Shown here: piece by piece, positions 1 to 8,896 of the stretch | Numbering within the stretch: position 1 is the first letter of the stretch | Layout: the number at the start of each line of letters is the position of its first letter | Assembly: GCA_963977495.1 (NCBI GenBank) | Contig: CAXBOT010000001.1 | Location: 62,001-126,000 of the forward strand | Origin: UBA1672 sp963977495 | GTDB lineage: Bacteria > Pseudomonadota > Alphaproteobacteria > Micavibrionales > Micavibrionaceae | DNA: 64,000 bases | Direction: 5' to 3' | Translations under genes and position numbers: made by a program | The notes under the pieces: model-generated | What the model was told of the DNA's origin: nothing | Database searches by the model: none | What the model saw: only the letters and a program-made list of their open reading frames with translations

Positions 1-2193
1 AATCTTGCGCTGAATGCGACATATAATTATGCGGGGAAAACGTTGTTGGTCAAAGATACGACGGTGACCCTGAATGACATCACGGTATCTGCCGGTGCAA
101 AAATTACGCATACACAAGATACAATTAAAGGCCCTGTGAATATATGGATTGATGAAGTGACGCAGGAGAAGATTGCAGCCATTTGGCCAAAATTTCTGGA
201 TGGTGAGGGTGCGCAGGAATGGATCGTCGATAAAATGTCGGATGGGACATTCAAAAACGTGCGGGCGCAGTTGAATGTTTTGGGCACAAAACAACTGGCA
301 ACAGAGGGGAGCGCAGGCGAATGGTCTTTTGATGCGCAGGATTTGGTTGCGGAGTTCGCCGCCGAGGATATGAGCGTGGATTACCGCGCGCCCTTACAAA
401 AAGCCAGCCATGTTTATGGCAACGGGCGTTTTGATTTGGCGCAAGACAGTCTTGATATCAAAGTTCAAAAAGGCAGTATCGGTGATATGCGCATCAGTGA
501 TTCAACGCTGTTCTTCGATCAAATTATTGCGGAAGGGGTCGGTGATGCCGATATACGCGTTAATTTGAAGGGCGATGTCGCCGATGTCATTCGCTACGTT
601 TCGGTTGAGCCTATCGATTTGGGCGATAAAATTGGCTTGGATGTTAATAAGGTTAAGGGCAATGCGAATTTAAAAATCAACTTACTGTTTCCTGCGCGTA
701 ATACTGTGAAAATAGAAGATTTTAAAATCGGTGTTTCCGGCGCTTTGGATAAACTTTTGTTGCCCTCTGTTATTGAAGAGCTTGATTTGAGCGGTGGCTC
801 CCTGAATTTTGCAGTGCAGGACGGCAAGGTTAGCATGAAGGGCAAGGCGCAACTCGATAACCGTCCGATGGACTTTGCATGGGAAACATTCTTGGACAGT
901 GAGGGCAAGCCCTATAAGGAAAAAATCAGTGCGAAAATTACGGCTGATCCGAACCTCAGATCGCAACTTGGTGTGGATTTAAGCGATTTTATCGAAGGGT
1001 CTTTGCCTATTGATGTGTCTTATACTTTGTTTCGCGATGGCACTGCGCAGGCTGATATCAATGTTGATGCCACGCCCGCTTTGTTCTTTGTAGCGCCGTT
1101 TGATTACGAAAAACCGCCCGGGCAAAAGGCACAAGCAAAATTCAAAGCGTTTTTTAAAAACCGCAAAATTCAAAAAATCACAAAATTAACGGCGCAGGGG
1201 GATGATTTCTCCCTGGCAGAATCGCATATAGATTTTGTTCAAAGTGACGGTGATACATGGTTGAAAAGCGGCACTTTCCCAAAATTCAGATTACTGGAAA
1301 CGAAGGGCGCGTTGAACTTCTCTTTCGATAAGGAGCGCACTGTCGATATCAATATGAAGGCATCATTCTTGGATGCACAACCTTTTATGGATGCCGAGGA
1401 AAATGTTGGTGAATATAATGAGCCGCGTATGCGTATCACAAGCACAGCGGATGTTATGCGCACCGCCCCCAATGAAACAGTGACGCATGTCAGAACATAT
1501 GTGGATATTGATTCCAAGGGGCGTTTCAATGAAATGGAAATGGACGCACATGCGGGACAATCCGATGTGTTTGTGCGTTTTAACGAAGGTGCAGACGGCA
1601 AGCGGACATTCCGTTTGAAAACAGAGGATGCGGGGGCGTTGCTCAAGGCGTTTCAAATTCATAACGATATGCGCGGCGGAACGATGGTCATATACGGAGA
1701 GCCGATCCGCGGCGTGCATGACAGGAATTTACGCGGCAAGGCCGAGATCACAGATGTTCGGGTTGTGAAGGCACCGTCTTTGACAAAGATCCTAAGCATC
1801 CTGTCCCTGACCGGTATTGGCGATGCTTTGTCCGATAACGGCTTGAAGTTCAAAAAAATGGAAGTCGATTTTAGCTGGCTGTTCCGAAAAAACGGCAGCT
1901 TGCTCGTTTTGAAAAACGGCAGAACATCAGGAAACTCTTTGGGGCTGTTGTTTGAAGGAACGTTCGATAATGAAAAGCGCTATGTCGATGTGTCGGGTAC
2001 GGTTGTGCCGATGGATGGCTTGAACAGGATTATCGGTAAAATTCCGTTGGTGGGCGATATTTTGACGGGCGGCTCCGGCGGTGTTTTCGCAGCAACCTAC
2101 AGCGTAAAAGGCCCCTCTGAAAATCCTGTGATTTCCGCGAACCCGCTCTCTGTCCTAACCCCCGGAATCCTCCGCCGCATCTTGTGGGAGTGA
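1..2193 (+). CDS. AsmA/YhdP-like envelope protein, C-terminal part (5' end outside window)
   Basis: The reading frame is open to the first base of the window, so this is the C-terminal ~730 residues of a longer protein. The sequence is rich in short alternating beta-strand patterns (repeated SLDIKV-, DVRVNL-like segments). It ends with the pattern typical of the AsmA-like C-terminal region: a segment around GTMVIYGEPI, a K-APSLTKILSILSLTGI stretch, and a final VKGPSENPVISANPLSVLTPG. Proteins of this family (YhdP, TamB, AsmA) span the periplasm from the inner membrane, and several are linked to lipid transport to the outer membrane. Assignment to the YhdP/DUF3971 branch comes from the end motif and great length. 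The exact family is inference, because the N-terminal membrane anchor is not visible. The gene converges on tyrS with 24 bases between. Confidence 0.75.
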   Translation, partial: NLALNATYNYAGKTLLVKDTTVTLNDITVSAGAKITHTQDTIKGPVNIWIDEVTQEKIAAIWPKFLDGEGAQEWIVDKMSDGTFKNVRAQLNVLGTKQLATEGSAGEWSFDAQDLVAEFAAEDMSVDYRAPLQKASHVYGNGRFDLAQDSLDIKVQKGSIGDMRISDSTLFFDQIIAEGVGDADIRVNLKGDVADVIRYVSVEPIDLGDKIGLDVNKVKGNANLKINLLFPARNTVKIEDFKIGVSGALDKLLLPSVIEELDLSGGSLNFAVQDGKVSMKGKAQLDNRPMDFAWETFLDSEGKPYKEKISAKITADPNLRSQLGVDLSDFIEGSLPIDVSYTLFRDGTAQADINVDATPALFFVAPFDYEKPPGQKAQAKFKAFFKNRKIQKITKLTAQGDDFSLAESHIDFVQSDGDTWLKSGTFPKFRLLETKGALNFSFDKERTVDINMKASFLDAQPFMDAEENVGEYNEPRMRITSTADVMRTAPNETVTHVRTYVDIDSKGRFNEMEMDAHAGQSDVFVRFNEGADGKRTFRLKTEDAGALLKAFQIHNDMRGGTMVIYGEPIRGVHDRNLRGKAEITDVRVVKAPSLTKILSILSLTGIGDALSDNGLKFKKMEVDFSWLFRKNGSLLVLKNGRTSGNSLGLLFEGTFDNEKRYVDVSGTVVPMDGLNRIIGKIPLVGDILTGGSGGVFAATYSVKGPSENPVISANPLSVLTPGILRRILWE

Positions 2194-2217
2194 TAGATAA
2201 GGGGCATCGTGAGGGAT

Positions 2218-3468
2218 TTAAAGTTTCACAAGGGCGTGGCGTTTTTTGCCTGAGGAGACCTTAATGTGGTCGTCTTTCATGTCGGCGAGGCTCACGGTTT
2301 GGTCGAGCGCGGAAACGGGTTCGTCATTGATGCGCGCACCGCCGCCTTGGATCAGGCGTTTTGCTTCGCCTTTAGAAGCGCAAAGTCCTGTTTCGATCAA
2401 AAGCTCGATCACTTCTATGCCGTTTTCAAGGTAATCTTTACTGATATTGATGCTGGGTAAATCTTCGCCCACGCCGCCATCTTCGAATACTTTTTGTGCG
2501 GTTTGTGCGGCGTCGGTTGCGGCGGCTTCGCCGTGGCATATTTTGGTGGCTTCAAAGGCGAGTATCTTTTTCGCTTCGTTGATGTCCGCCCCTTGCAAAC
2601 CTTCTAATTTGCGAATTTCCATGATCGGCAAAATGGTGAAACGGCGCAGCAATGTGCCAACCATAACATCATCAACATTGCGCCAATATTGGTAATAATC
2701 ATAAGGCGAGAGCATATCCGCATTCAGCCATACCGCGCCATTCAGGGTCTTGCCCATCTTGCGACCATCAGGCGTTGTGAGCAGGGGCGCAGTCAGCGCG
2801 AAGAGCTGCACTTTGTCGGCCTTATGCCCCAAATCAACACCATTGATAATGTTGCCCCATTGATCCGATCCGCCCATTTGCAAAATCGTGCCGTAACGGC
2901 GGTTAAGCTCCAGAAAGTCGTAGCCCTGCATGACCATATAATTAAATTCAAGCAATGTCAGCGGGCTTTCACGGTCAAGGCGTTGTTTTACGCTTTCGAA
3001 GCCGATCATGCGGTTAATGGTGAAGTAACGCCCATAATCACGCAAGAATGACAGATATGATAAGGCGTCCAGCCAGTCATTATTATTGACCATCTGCGCG
3101 TCGGTTTTATCCTCGCCATAATTCAGAAATTGTTTAAAACACGTGGCCTGAATGTTTTTGATATTATCGTTGATCGTATCATCATCAAGCAAAACACGTT
3201 GCTCATCCTTAAAGGAGGGATCACCGATTTTTGATGTTCCGCCGCCCATAAGAGTGATGGGTTTGTGGCCGGATTGTTGGAACCAATAGAGCATCATAAT
3301 GCCGGTCAAATTCCCGATATGCAGGGACTTTGCCGTTGCATCAAAACCGATATAGGCGCTTTGTGGCCCCTCCATCAGTTTGTCGTCTAAAGATTCCAAA
3401 TCAGAGCACTGGTTAATAAAGCCGCGCTCGTTTAAGATGTTTAAAAATTCTGATTGATATGTACTCAT
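2218..3468 (-). CDS. tyrS: Tyrosyl-tRNA synthetase
   Basis: Cytosolic class I aminoacyl-tRNA synthetase that charges tRNA-Tyr with tyrosine using ATP. The HIGH signature is HIGN at residues 50-53, and the KMSKS loop is KMGKT at 237-241. Between them are the tyrosine/tRNA recognition patterns YMVMQGYDF and GGSDQWGNI, which are typical of bacterial TyrRS. The C-terminal ~65 residues (KGEAKRLIQGGGARIND) are an S4 RNA-binding domain. The length of 416 residues is normal for the family. The start codon lies only 15 bases from the likely start of the divergent anmK. Confidence in the function is very high. Confidence 0.97.
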   Translation of the reverse strand: MSTYQSEFLNILNERGFINQCSDLESLDDKLMEGPQSAYIGFDATAKSLHIGNLTGIMMLYWFQQSGHKPITLMGGGTSKIGDPSFKDEQRVLLDDDTINDNIKNIQATCFKQFLNYGEDKTDAQMVNNNDWLDALSYLSFLRDYGRYFTINRMIGFESVKQRLDRESPLTLLEFNYMVMQGYDFLELNRRYGTILQMGGSDQWGNIINGVDLGHKADKVQLFALTAPLLTTPDGRKMGKTLNGAVWLNADMLSPYDYYQYWRNVDDVMVGTLLRRFTILPIMEIRKLEGLQGADINEAKKILAFEATKICHGEAAATDAAQTAQKVFEDGGVGEDLPSINISKDYLENGIEVIELLIETGLCASKGEAKRLIQGGGARINDEPVSALDQTVSLADMKDDHIKVSSGKKRHALVKL

Positions 3469-3483
3469 AAGAAATTTATACGC

Positions 3484-4560
3484 ATGGAAAAAGATAAAGT
3501 CTATAGGGCAATTGGCTTAATGTCGGGAACGTCACTTGATGGTGAGATTGATGTTGCGCTGATCGAAACGGATGGATGCAGCTTCGTTCGTCCGCTGCGC
3601 TATATGGCGTATCCCTATGATCTTGCGGTGCGCGATAAGGTGCGCGGTTGTTTCGGAAAGCTTGAGCGTGACCCGAGTATTGATGAAGCGGAAAAATGCG
3701 TGACCGATTTGCACATTGCGGCGGTGAGGGCCTTGGGCGAGGATGCGGATATTATCGGGTTTCACGGGCAAACCATTACGCATGATCCTGATAATCAATT
3801 CACATGGCAACTTGGCGATGGTCAGAAACTGGCGCAGGCAACAGGCGTTTCCGTCGTGTCGGATATGCGGCAAAATGATATCAAATCAGGCGGTCAGGGC
3901 GCGCCCTTATTGCCCCTATACCATCAGGCATTATTTTCAGAGCATGATAAACCCGTTGTCATTTTGAATTTAGGCGGCGTCGCGAATATCACCTATATCG
4001 GGCAGGATGGCGGGTTGGTTGCCTTTGATTGCGGGCCTGCGAACGCGTTGATGGATGATTTTATGAGAGCGCGTTTGGGCGTGGATTTCGACAAGAATGG
4101 AGAGCTTGCATCCAAAGGAGTGGTGCAAGATCATTTGGTCAAAACATTCCTGCAGCATCCTTATTTCAAAAAAGCACCACCAAAATCACTGGACCGTAAT
4201 GCATGGTCGGTGGATTGTGTGCGTTATGCTGATGATGAAGACGGTATGGCGACCTTATTGGACATGACGGTGAGTGGTGTGGCGCAGGCGATGAAGCATC
4301 TGCCGCAACGCCCTGTGCATATTTACGCCGCAGGCGGGGGGCGCAGGAACACATTTTTGATTGATACCCTTGCCGAGGGTTTGAATGTTCCTGTGACCTC
4401 CATTGATGATTTGGGATGGAATGGGGATGCGACAGAGGCAGAAGGTTTTGCGTATCTTGCTGTGCGCTCGGTGCTTGGGCTGCCACTGACATTACCGAAC
4501 ACGACAGGCGCGCCCGAAGCGCTGACGGGCGGCGTGTTGCATGAGGCTGGGAAGAAATAG
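3484..4560 (+). CDS. anmK: Anhydro-N-acetylmuramic acid kinase
   Basis: Phosphorylates and hydrates 1,6-anhydro-MurNAc to MurNAc-6-phosphate in cytosolic recycling of cell-wall fragments. The N-terminal phosphate-binding motif MSGTSLDG is at about residues 13-20. GGVANITYI and DCGPANALMDDF mark the ASKHA-fold nucleotide site, and YAAGGGRRN plus TGAPEALTGGVL are the usual C-terminal signatures. The reading frame continues upstream to a TTG inside tyrS. I chose the ATG because it sits just before the conserved start of the family (VYRAIGLMSGTS). An extra residue lies between LDG and IDVAL compared with the common SGTSLDGID form. The length (358 residues) is normal. tyrS, read the other way, is a frequent neighbour in alphaproteobacteria. 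Confidence 0.95.
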   Translation: MEKDKVYRAIGLMSGTSLDGEIDVALIETDGCSFVRPLRYMAYPYDLAVRDKVRGCFGKLERDPSIDEAEKCVTDLHIAAVRALGEDADIIGFHGQTITHDPDNQFTWQLGDGQKLAQATGVSVVSDMRQNDIKSGGQGAPLLPLYHQALFSEHDKPVVILNLGGVANITYIGQDGGLVAFDCGPANALMDDFMRARLGVDFDKNGELASKGVVQDHLVKTFLQHPYFKKAPPKSLDRNAWSVDCVRYADDEDGMATLLDMTVSGVAQAMKHLPQRPVHIYAAGGGRRNTFLIDTLAEGLNVPVTSIDDLGWNGDATEAEGFAYLAVRSVLGLPLTLPNTTGAPEALTGGVLHEAGKK

Positions 4561-4632
4561 CGGAGCCGCTTTTGCTGCGCTCCAACATGCATATATTTTG
4601 ACAGCATTTAATCCTGACCGTAGTGTCTTCTT

Positions 4633-5241
4633 ATGGATAAGAATATAGAAATTGAGTTGCCGCGCCCCGAAGATGTGGTGGTGATGGATATAGAGGCATC
4701 ATCCTTGCGCGGTACGTCTAAAACCGTATATGACACGGATTCAACAAGCTATCCCGTGGAGATAGGGATAGCCCATGCGGATGGTAGAACGGCAGCGCAT
4801 TTGATAAAGCCCGAAGCGTCATGGAAAGATTGGAACGGTGAGCACAGTAATGAGGATAAGGGGCGTATTCACGGTATTTCAAGACGTCAATTATTCGAAG
4901 AGGGGCGCGATGTGCGCGATGTCGCGGGTTGGCTTAATGATGAACTGACAGGAAAAGTCGTGATGTGCGATAGCCCCGAAGCCAAGGCCGACACGTTTTG
5001 GATAGATCGATTATTTCAGGCGGCGCAGGTTGAGCGGACATTCGATATACAATATTTATACGACTATATCGATTTACAAGATCCTGATATGGGGCGCGCT
5101 TATGATAATACAGGTTTATCCCGCGAAGCGCCGCACCGCGCAGGTCAGGACGCAGCGGATGTCATGATATTATATAGCGAATATTACGCGCTGAAGAATT
5201 CAGATGATCAGCGCCCTGATTTTGACACACCGAGTTTTTAA
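4633..5241 (+). CDS. DEDD-family 3'-5' exonuclease (DnaQ/RNase T fold)
   Basis: A single-domain exonuclease of the DEDDh type. The first acidic motif is DIEASSL near residue 20, where D and E would bind metal. The second aspartate is in the WIDRLFQ segment after a CDSPEAKAD stretch. The last motif is HRAGQDAAD, giving the catalytic His and final Asp. At 202 residues it is about the size of stand-alone exonucleases such as RNase T or the DnaQ epsilon subunit. No polymerase-binding tail or GIY-YIG domain is visible. Substrate (DNA or RNA) cannot be decided from sequence. It has its own 72-base leader after anmK and no clear operon partner. Confidence 0.75.
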   Translation: MDKNIEIELPRPEDVVVMDIEASSLRGTSKTVYDTDSTSYPVEIGIAHADGRTAAHLIKPEASWKDWNGEHSNEDKGRIHGISRRQLFEEGRDVRDVAGWLNDELTGKVVMCDSPEAKADTFWIDRLFQAAQVERTFDIQYLYDYIDLQDPDMGRAYDNTGLSREAPHRAGQDAADVMILYSEYYALKNSDDQRPDFDTPSF

Positions 5242-5318
5242 AACGATAAGACATTGTCATATTCCCCCCAAGTGTGTAAAGCTCTGCCCACCTTATAAAG
5301 TAAACGGAGAGTACGGAC

Positions 5319-5702
5319 ATGAATACGTCACCAAAGTTTTTTCAGGCTGCTGTTAATCAAGAGCAGGCACAAGAGGCCATCAACGCACAAGTGGATGATT
5401 TATCCATTGTGTTACAGCAAGGCGATGTTGTGGCAACGCTGGATTGGGTGGCAGAGTTTGCAACACTCACATCTCGAATATCTGATCCTGAAAGTCTGAA
5501 CTTGCGTTTTGATGATGTTATCAGCCAATTAGAGAATGCGGGCTATGGCGGTGACAATGACCACGGTGCGCACAGTATTATTGCCAATACGATGGGGCGT
5601 ATGAAAGACGGGCTTGTGCCGACGGGTTATGAGCGTATTTTTGCGGACAAGTATAAGGCCGAATTAGATGGCGGAATGATCGAAACGGCAGATATTGCTT
5701 AA
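5319..5702 (+). CDS. Hypothetical protein, 127 residues
   Basis: I do not recognise this protein. It is acidic, probably all-helical and cytosolic, since no signal peptide or membrane segment is visible. The N-terminal half is rich in Gln and Ala (QEQAQEAINAQ). A glycine/His patch (GYGGDNDHGAHS) lies near residue 85. The start is supported by a purine-rich AACGGAGAG about eight bases before the ATG. It ends four bases before the stop of the convergent secreted-protein gene. It may be transcribed alone or with the upstream exonuclease gene, 77 bases away. Confidence 0.6.
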   Translation: MNTSPKFFQAAVNQEQAQEAINAQVDDLSIVLQQGDVVATLDWVAEFATLTSRISDPESLNLRFDDVISQLENAGYGGDNDHGAHSIIANTMGRMKDGLVPTGYERIFADKYKAELDGGMIETADIA

Positions 5703-5706
5703 GTCT

Positions 5707-6153
5707 TCATTGTCCTAAGGCGCGTAATTTATCCGATTCTGTCTGAAAATCCTTATGGTATATGTTCACGTGATGTGAGCCGGTGCACGCACCAACATAA
5801 TTATTGGTTTCCAGTTCTGGGTCTTCTTCATCATTGTTATCTATAAAGAACAAATACTCCATACCGGCAACTAAGCCGATACTGCAATTGCCTCCGTCAG
5901 GGACGAGATCAAGAACCTGTGTGATGGGATGCTTGGGTTGTTTGAAGGTGTCCAGAATGTTGATATCTGCGATGATATATTCGACATCGTGATCGTTATA
6001 TTCGCTTTTGACAGCTTTGGTGTTGGTGATCTCTGCCAGAATAACGGCAGAGGCACGCTTAAAAAGCGCAGCGGTATCATTGCTTGATCCGCAACTGCAG
6101 GCGTGGGCGTGGAACGGGAAAATACACAGAAAAATGATAACAAAGAAGCGCAT
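5707..6153 (-). CDS. Secreted protein with N-terminal Cys-x-Cys, TIMP/netrin-like
   Basis: Residues 1-18 form a signal peptide ending HAHA, so cleavage would leave a mature protein beginning CSCGSSND. Two more cysteines (GGNCSIGL and GACTGSHH) could make two disulfides with the first two. A mature N-terminus of Cys-x-Cys followed by an 'A-vilAEI' strand resembles tissue inhibitor of metalloproteinase / NTR-like domains. In eukaryotic TIMPs the free N-terminal Cys chelates the zinc of the target protease. Similar small CSC proteins occur in bacteria with unknown roles. The family link is inference from pattern only. There is no lipobox (-3 to -1 is A-H-A), so it is more likely soluble and periplasmic or secreted. 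Confidence 0.6.
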   Translation of the reverse strand: MRFFVIIFLCIFPFHAHACSCGSSNDTAALFKRASAVILAEITNTKAVKSEYNDHDVEYIIADINILDTFKQPKHPITQVLDLVPDGGNCSIGLVAGMEYLFFIDNNDEEDPELETNNYVGACTGSHHVNIYHKDFQTESDKLRALGQ

Positions 6154-6209
6154 ATCTAAAATTCCATTTTTATTGAATAGCTATGTCTAACATATTGAAT
6201 ACATACAAA

Positions 6210-6236
6210 CCACTTGCATTTTGATGAATCAAGTGG
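6210..6236. repeat. Inverted repeat between divergent genes
   Basis: Seven-base arms CCACTTG and CAAGTGG are separated by 13 bases. The flanks pair partly as well. It lies between the divergent secreted-protein gene and sua5, 17 bases before the preferred sua5 start. No T-run follows, so a terminator is unlikely. It could be an operator or a 5'-leader hairpin. Confidence 0.35.
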
Positions 6237-6252
6237 CTTTAGTTATGGCGAT

Positions 6253-7251
6253 ATGACACGTATTTTGGCCGCGCATTCGAAATCTATTGAGGAGGCCGCT
6301 TCTGTTTTAAGGGGCGGTGGGTTGGTTGGCATGCCAACCGAAACGGTATATGGCCTTGCGGCGAATGCGTGTGACGGGAAGGCCGTTGCACGTATATTTG
6401 AGGCCAAAGGCCGCCCGCAATTTAATCCGTTGATCGTACATGTGAATACGCTTGATAACGTTGCGCAGATTGCCGAGTTAACCGCGCATGACATCACATT
6501 AGCGCAGAATTTTTGGCCCGGGCCTTTGACGATGATTTTAAGGCGCAAGGATGATTGCGGTCTGTCTGATCTGGTCAGTGCGGGATTGCCGACCGTGGCG
6601 GTGCGCATACCATCCCATAAAACCGCGCGTGCGCTTATTCAGGCTTGCGGTTTTCCCTTGGCTGCGCCCAGTGCGAATAAATCAGGCTCGCTCAGCCCGA
6701 CAACGCCCGCCCATGTTGTGCAGAGCCTTGGCGATGCCGTGGATGTTATTTTGGCAGATGGGGCGTGCGCCGTTGGGCTGGAATCAACAGTGGTTGATTG
6801 CACAGGGGATGCGCCCTGTATTTTGCGTCCGGGCGGGATCACAGCCGAGGATCTATCCGGCGCACTGGGTATGGATGTTCCCTATGATCTGGGCGCTGGC
6901 GGGGATGACGCCGACGCCGTTAAATCGCCGGGGCAATTGCTGAAACATTATGCACCGTCTGTGCCTGTACGTTTAAACGCGGTGGATGTCGCCGCGGGTG
7001 AAGCGTTATTATCATTTGGCTCAATTAAATTTATGGCGTTGAAAGAGGGCGGCGCGGCAGTGGATTTGCCTGAAGGACGTTTGAGCCATTTGAGCAAAGA
7101 CGGCGATTTATACGAAGCCGCAGCCAATTTATTTGCCATGATGCGCGCATTGGATAAGCCCGAACATACAGCCATTGCGGTGATGAATATCCCTGAAACC
7201 GGAATAGGCGTAGCAATCAATGACCGCCTGCGCCGCGCCGCGCAGTCATAA
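6253..7251 (+). CDS. tsaC: Threonylcarbamoyl-AMP synthase (Sua5/YrdC/YwlC)
   Basis: Makes threonylcarbamoyl-AMP from threonine, bicarbonate and ATP, the first step of the t6A37 tRNA modification. The YrdC domain is evident: GGLVGMPTETVYGLAANA, EAKGRPQFNPLIVH, WPGPLTMIL, AAPSANKSG-SPT and GLESTVVDC-ILRPGG. A C-terminal Sua5 extension of ~120 residues follows (SPGQLLKHYAPSVPV...AINDRLRRAAQ), so it is the long Sua5-type enzyme. The frame continues upstream to a TTG codon at 6214. I prefer the ATG that starts MTRILAAHS because the family begins close to this point, but the signal is not decisive. Confidence 0.93.
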   Translation: MTRILAAHSKSIEEAASVLRGGGLVGMPTETVYGLAANACDGKAVARIFEAKGRPQFNPLIVHVNTLDNVAQIAELTAHDITLAQNFWPGPLTMILRRKDDCGLSDLVSAGLPTVAVRIPSHKTARALIQACGFPLAAPSANKSGSLSPTTPAHVVQSLGDAVDVILADGACAVGLESTVVDCTGDAPCILRPGGITAEDLSGALGMDVPYDLGAGGDDADAVKSPGQLLKHYAPSVPVRLNAVDVAAGEALLSFGSIKFMALKEGGAAVDLPEGRLSHLSKDGDLYEAAANLFAMMRALDKPEHTAIAVMNIPETGIGVAINDRLRRAAQS

Positions 7252-7300
7252 TATTCAAAGCTTACTTTTCAAATTGTTTAAAAATGAATATGATGTGCCC

Positions 7301-7771
7301 ATGAAAAAGATACTGACATTGTTATATTTGGTGGCCTTGTTTTTGCCCGCTGCGGCGCATGCGAAGGTGGATGTTCATGCGGATGAATTTGGCCTGATGA
7401 AGCAGGCTGTGGAATTATCGGCAAAGGCGGATGTTTATAATGCCTATTGTAATAAGAGCAGCTCTTTTGCCGATGATTTTATTGAAAAATTTGAAGAAGC
7501 AAAAGGGTTGGGCAAAGGCAAAGTAACCACGTTGCGTAATTTACAGGCCAAGAGTGCAAAAGAAACCGCAGAAGCCCTTAAAAGCAAAAACGCGCAGTGC
7601 AAGGATTTGGAATTTATGATGCAGCGCCTTGAGGTGATGCGGGATTTAAAAGACGTATCCTATTTGCTCAATGGGGTTGATCCCTCAACATTGCCGCAAC
7701 TGGATATGCCGGATATTAAGGCGTTATTGCCACCAAAAAGCGATCCTTCATTAATAGGGCAGGAGTTATAA
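7301..7771 (+). CDS. Secreted hypothetical protein
   Basis: I do not recognise the family. MKKILTLLYLVALFLPAAAHA is a clear signal peptide with likely cleavage after AHA. The ~135-residue mature protein is helical and has two cysteines (NAYCNKSS, AQCKDLEF) that could form a disulfide in the periplasm. The C-terminus is proline-rich (LPQLDMPDIKALLPPKSDP). The frame is open further upstream into sua5, but the signal peptide decides the start. The gene ends two bases before the GTG of the fatty-acid hydroxylase, so the two are probably cotranscribed. Confidence 0.7.
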   Translation: MKKILTLLYLVALFLPAAAHAKVDVHADEFGLMKQAVELSAKADVYNAYCNKSSSFADDFIEKFEEAKGLGKGKVTTLRNLQAKSAKETAEALKSKNAQCKDLEFMMQRLEVMRDLKDVSYLLNGVDPSTLPQLDMPDIKALLPPKSDPSLIGQEL

Positions 7772-7773
7772 AC

Positions 7774-8787
7774 GTGACCTTAAAAGCCGCGATAGCAAGA
7801 AATCCTCAAAACACCGGAACAGGCGAATATAACGCTTTGAAATATGCCATGTCATGGATTGCGTGGCCGTTTTTATTTATGACTTGCCTTGGCGCAACGG
7901 CCTATGGCTTTTCGATTAAAGACCCTGCTTATATGCCGTATTTATGTTTCAATCTGTCTTATCTGTTTTTGATTGTGAGCTTGTTATGGCTGGAGCGTTT
8001 TATGCCCCATGAGCGCAACTGGTATAAAGCCGACGGTCAGACATGGGCGAATATTGCGCATACTCTGACCAGTAAAGGCACATCGCAGATTTTGCTTATG
8101 GTGAATACCTATATTGGTGCGAATATGTTGACGGGCGGTTCTTCGGGGCTGTTGGGCATTCAGATATGGCCATCAGAATGGTCACTGACGGCGCAGGTCG
8201 TTTTGGCCGTGATTGTGTCGGAATTTATGCTCTATTGGGCGCACCGCACAGCGCATGAATTTATGCCGCTTTGGCGCTTTCATGCCATTCACCATAGCGT
8301 AGAGAAGCTATGGATTGTGAATACGGGGCGTTTCCACTTTATCGACAGTTTATACAGCATCGTTTTGGGTATCTTGCCGCTTTTGGCCTTGGGCGCTTCT
8401 ATGGAAGTTGTGATGTGGCTGGGCGTGGTAACAGCCTTTATCGGGATGTTGACCCACTGTAATGTAGAGATGCGTTTTGGCATTTTATCGTGGGTGTTTA
8501 ATACCCCTGAATTGCATCGTTGGCATCACAGTAAGGTCTTACGTGAGGGCAACACAAATTACGGTGAAAACATTATGTTATGGGATCATGTCTTCCGCAC
8601 CTTTTTCCATGAAGACCGCCGCCCGCCAGTGAATATCGGCATTACAGAGCATATGCCTGTCAAATTTACGCAGCAACTTGTCTGGCCGTTTTTAAAGGAA
8701 GAAAGGCGCAAAGCCATCGGCGCTGCACATAAGGAGTCTGTGCGTATTTCTGTGGGTAAAGGTGATCCCTTGCAGGCCGCTGAGTAA
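7774..8787 (+). CDS. Fatty acid hydroxylase / sterol desaturase family membrane protein
   Basis: Integral inner-membrane di-iron oxygenase of the fatty-acid hydroxylase superfamily. The histidine clusters that bind the two irons are visible: HRTAH at residues 157-161, HAIHH at 170-174 and HRWHH at 248-252, with a further TH-N-E segment between. Three to five hydrophobic membrane segments precede and flank them. The start is GTG, preceded by AGGAG at a good distance. Known members hydroxylate or desaturate lipids, carotenoids or sterols. The substrate here cannot be told from sequence. It is coupled tightly to the preceding secreted-protein gene. Confidence 0.87.
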   Translation: MTLKAAIARNPQNTGTGEYNALKYAMSWIAWPFLFMTCLGATAYGFSIKDPAYMPYLCFNLSYLFLIVSLLWLERFMPHERNWYKADGQTWANIAHTLTSKGTSQILLMVNTYIGANMLTGGSSGLLGIQIWPSEWSLTAQVVLAVIVSEFMLYWAHRTAHEFMPLWRFHAIHHSVEKLWIVNTGRFHFIDSLYSIVLGILPLLALGASMEVVMWLGVVTAFIGMLTHCNVEMRFGILSWVFNTPELHRWHHSKVLREGNTNYGENIMLWDHVFRTFFHEDRRPPVNIGITEHMPVKFTQQLVWPFLKEERRKAIGAAHKESVRISVGKGDPLQAAE

Positions 8788-8896
8788 TCATAAAAGTTAG
8801 CAAAGCTGCACAACCTCTTTAAATATCTATAAAAACCGTTTTGCCTTTTCCTGAAAATAAGGCACACTACCGTGTGTGTGTGACTGGGGATAAGAG

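Noticed and set aside
4560..4590. Imperfect GC-rich hairpin after anmK
   Set aside because: The stem has a bulge and no T-run follows, so a terminator call is not supported.
8866..8886. CACAC-TACC-GTGTGTGTG hairpin and GT repeat before gmd
   Set aside because: Short simple-sequence repeat with no T-run; a chance stem is likely and there is no sign of phase variation in a coding frame.
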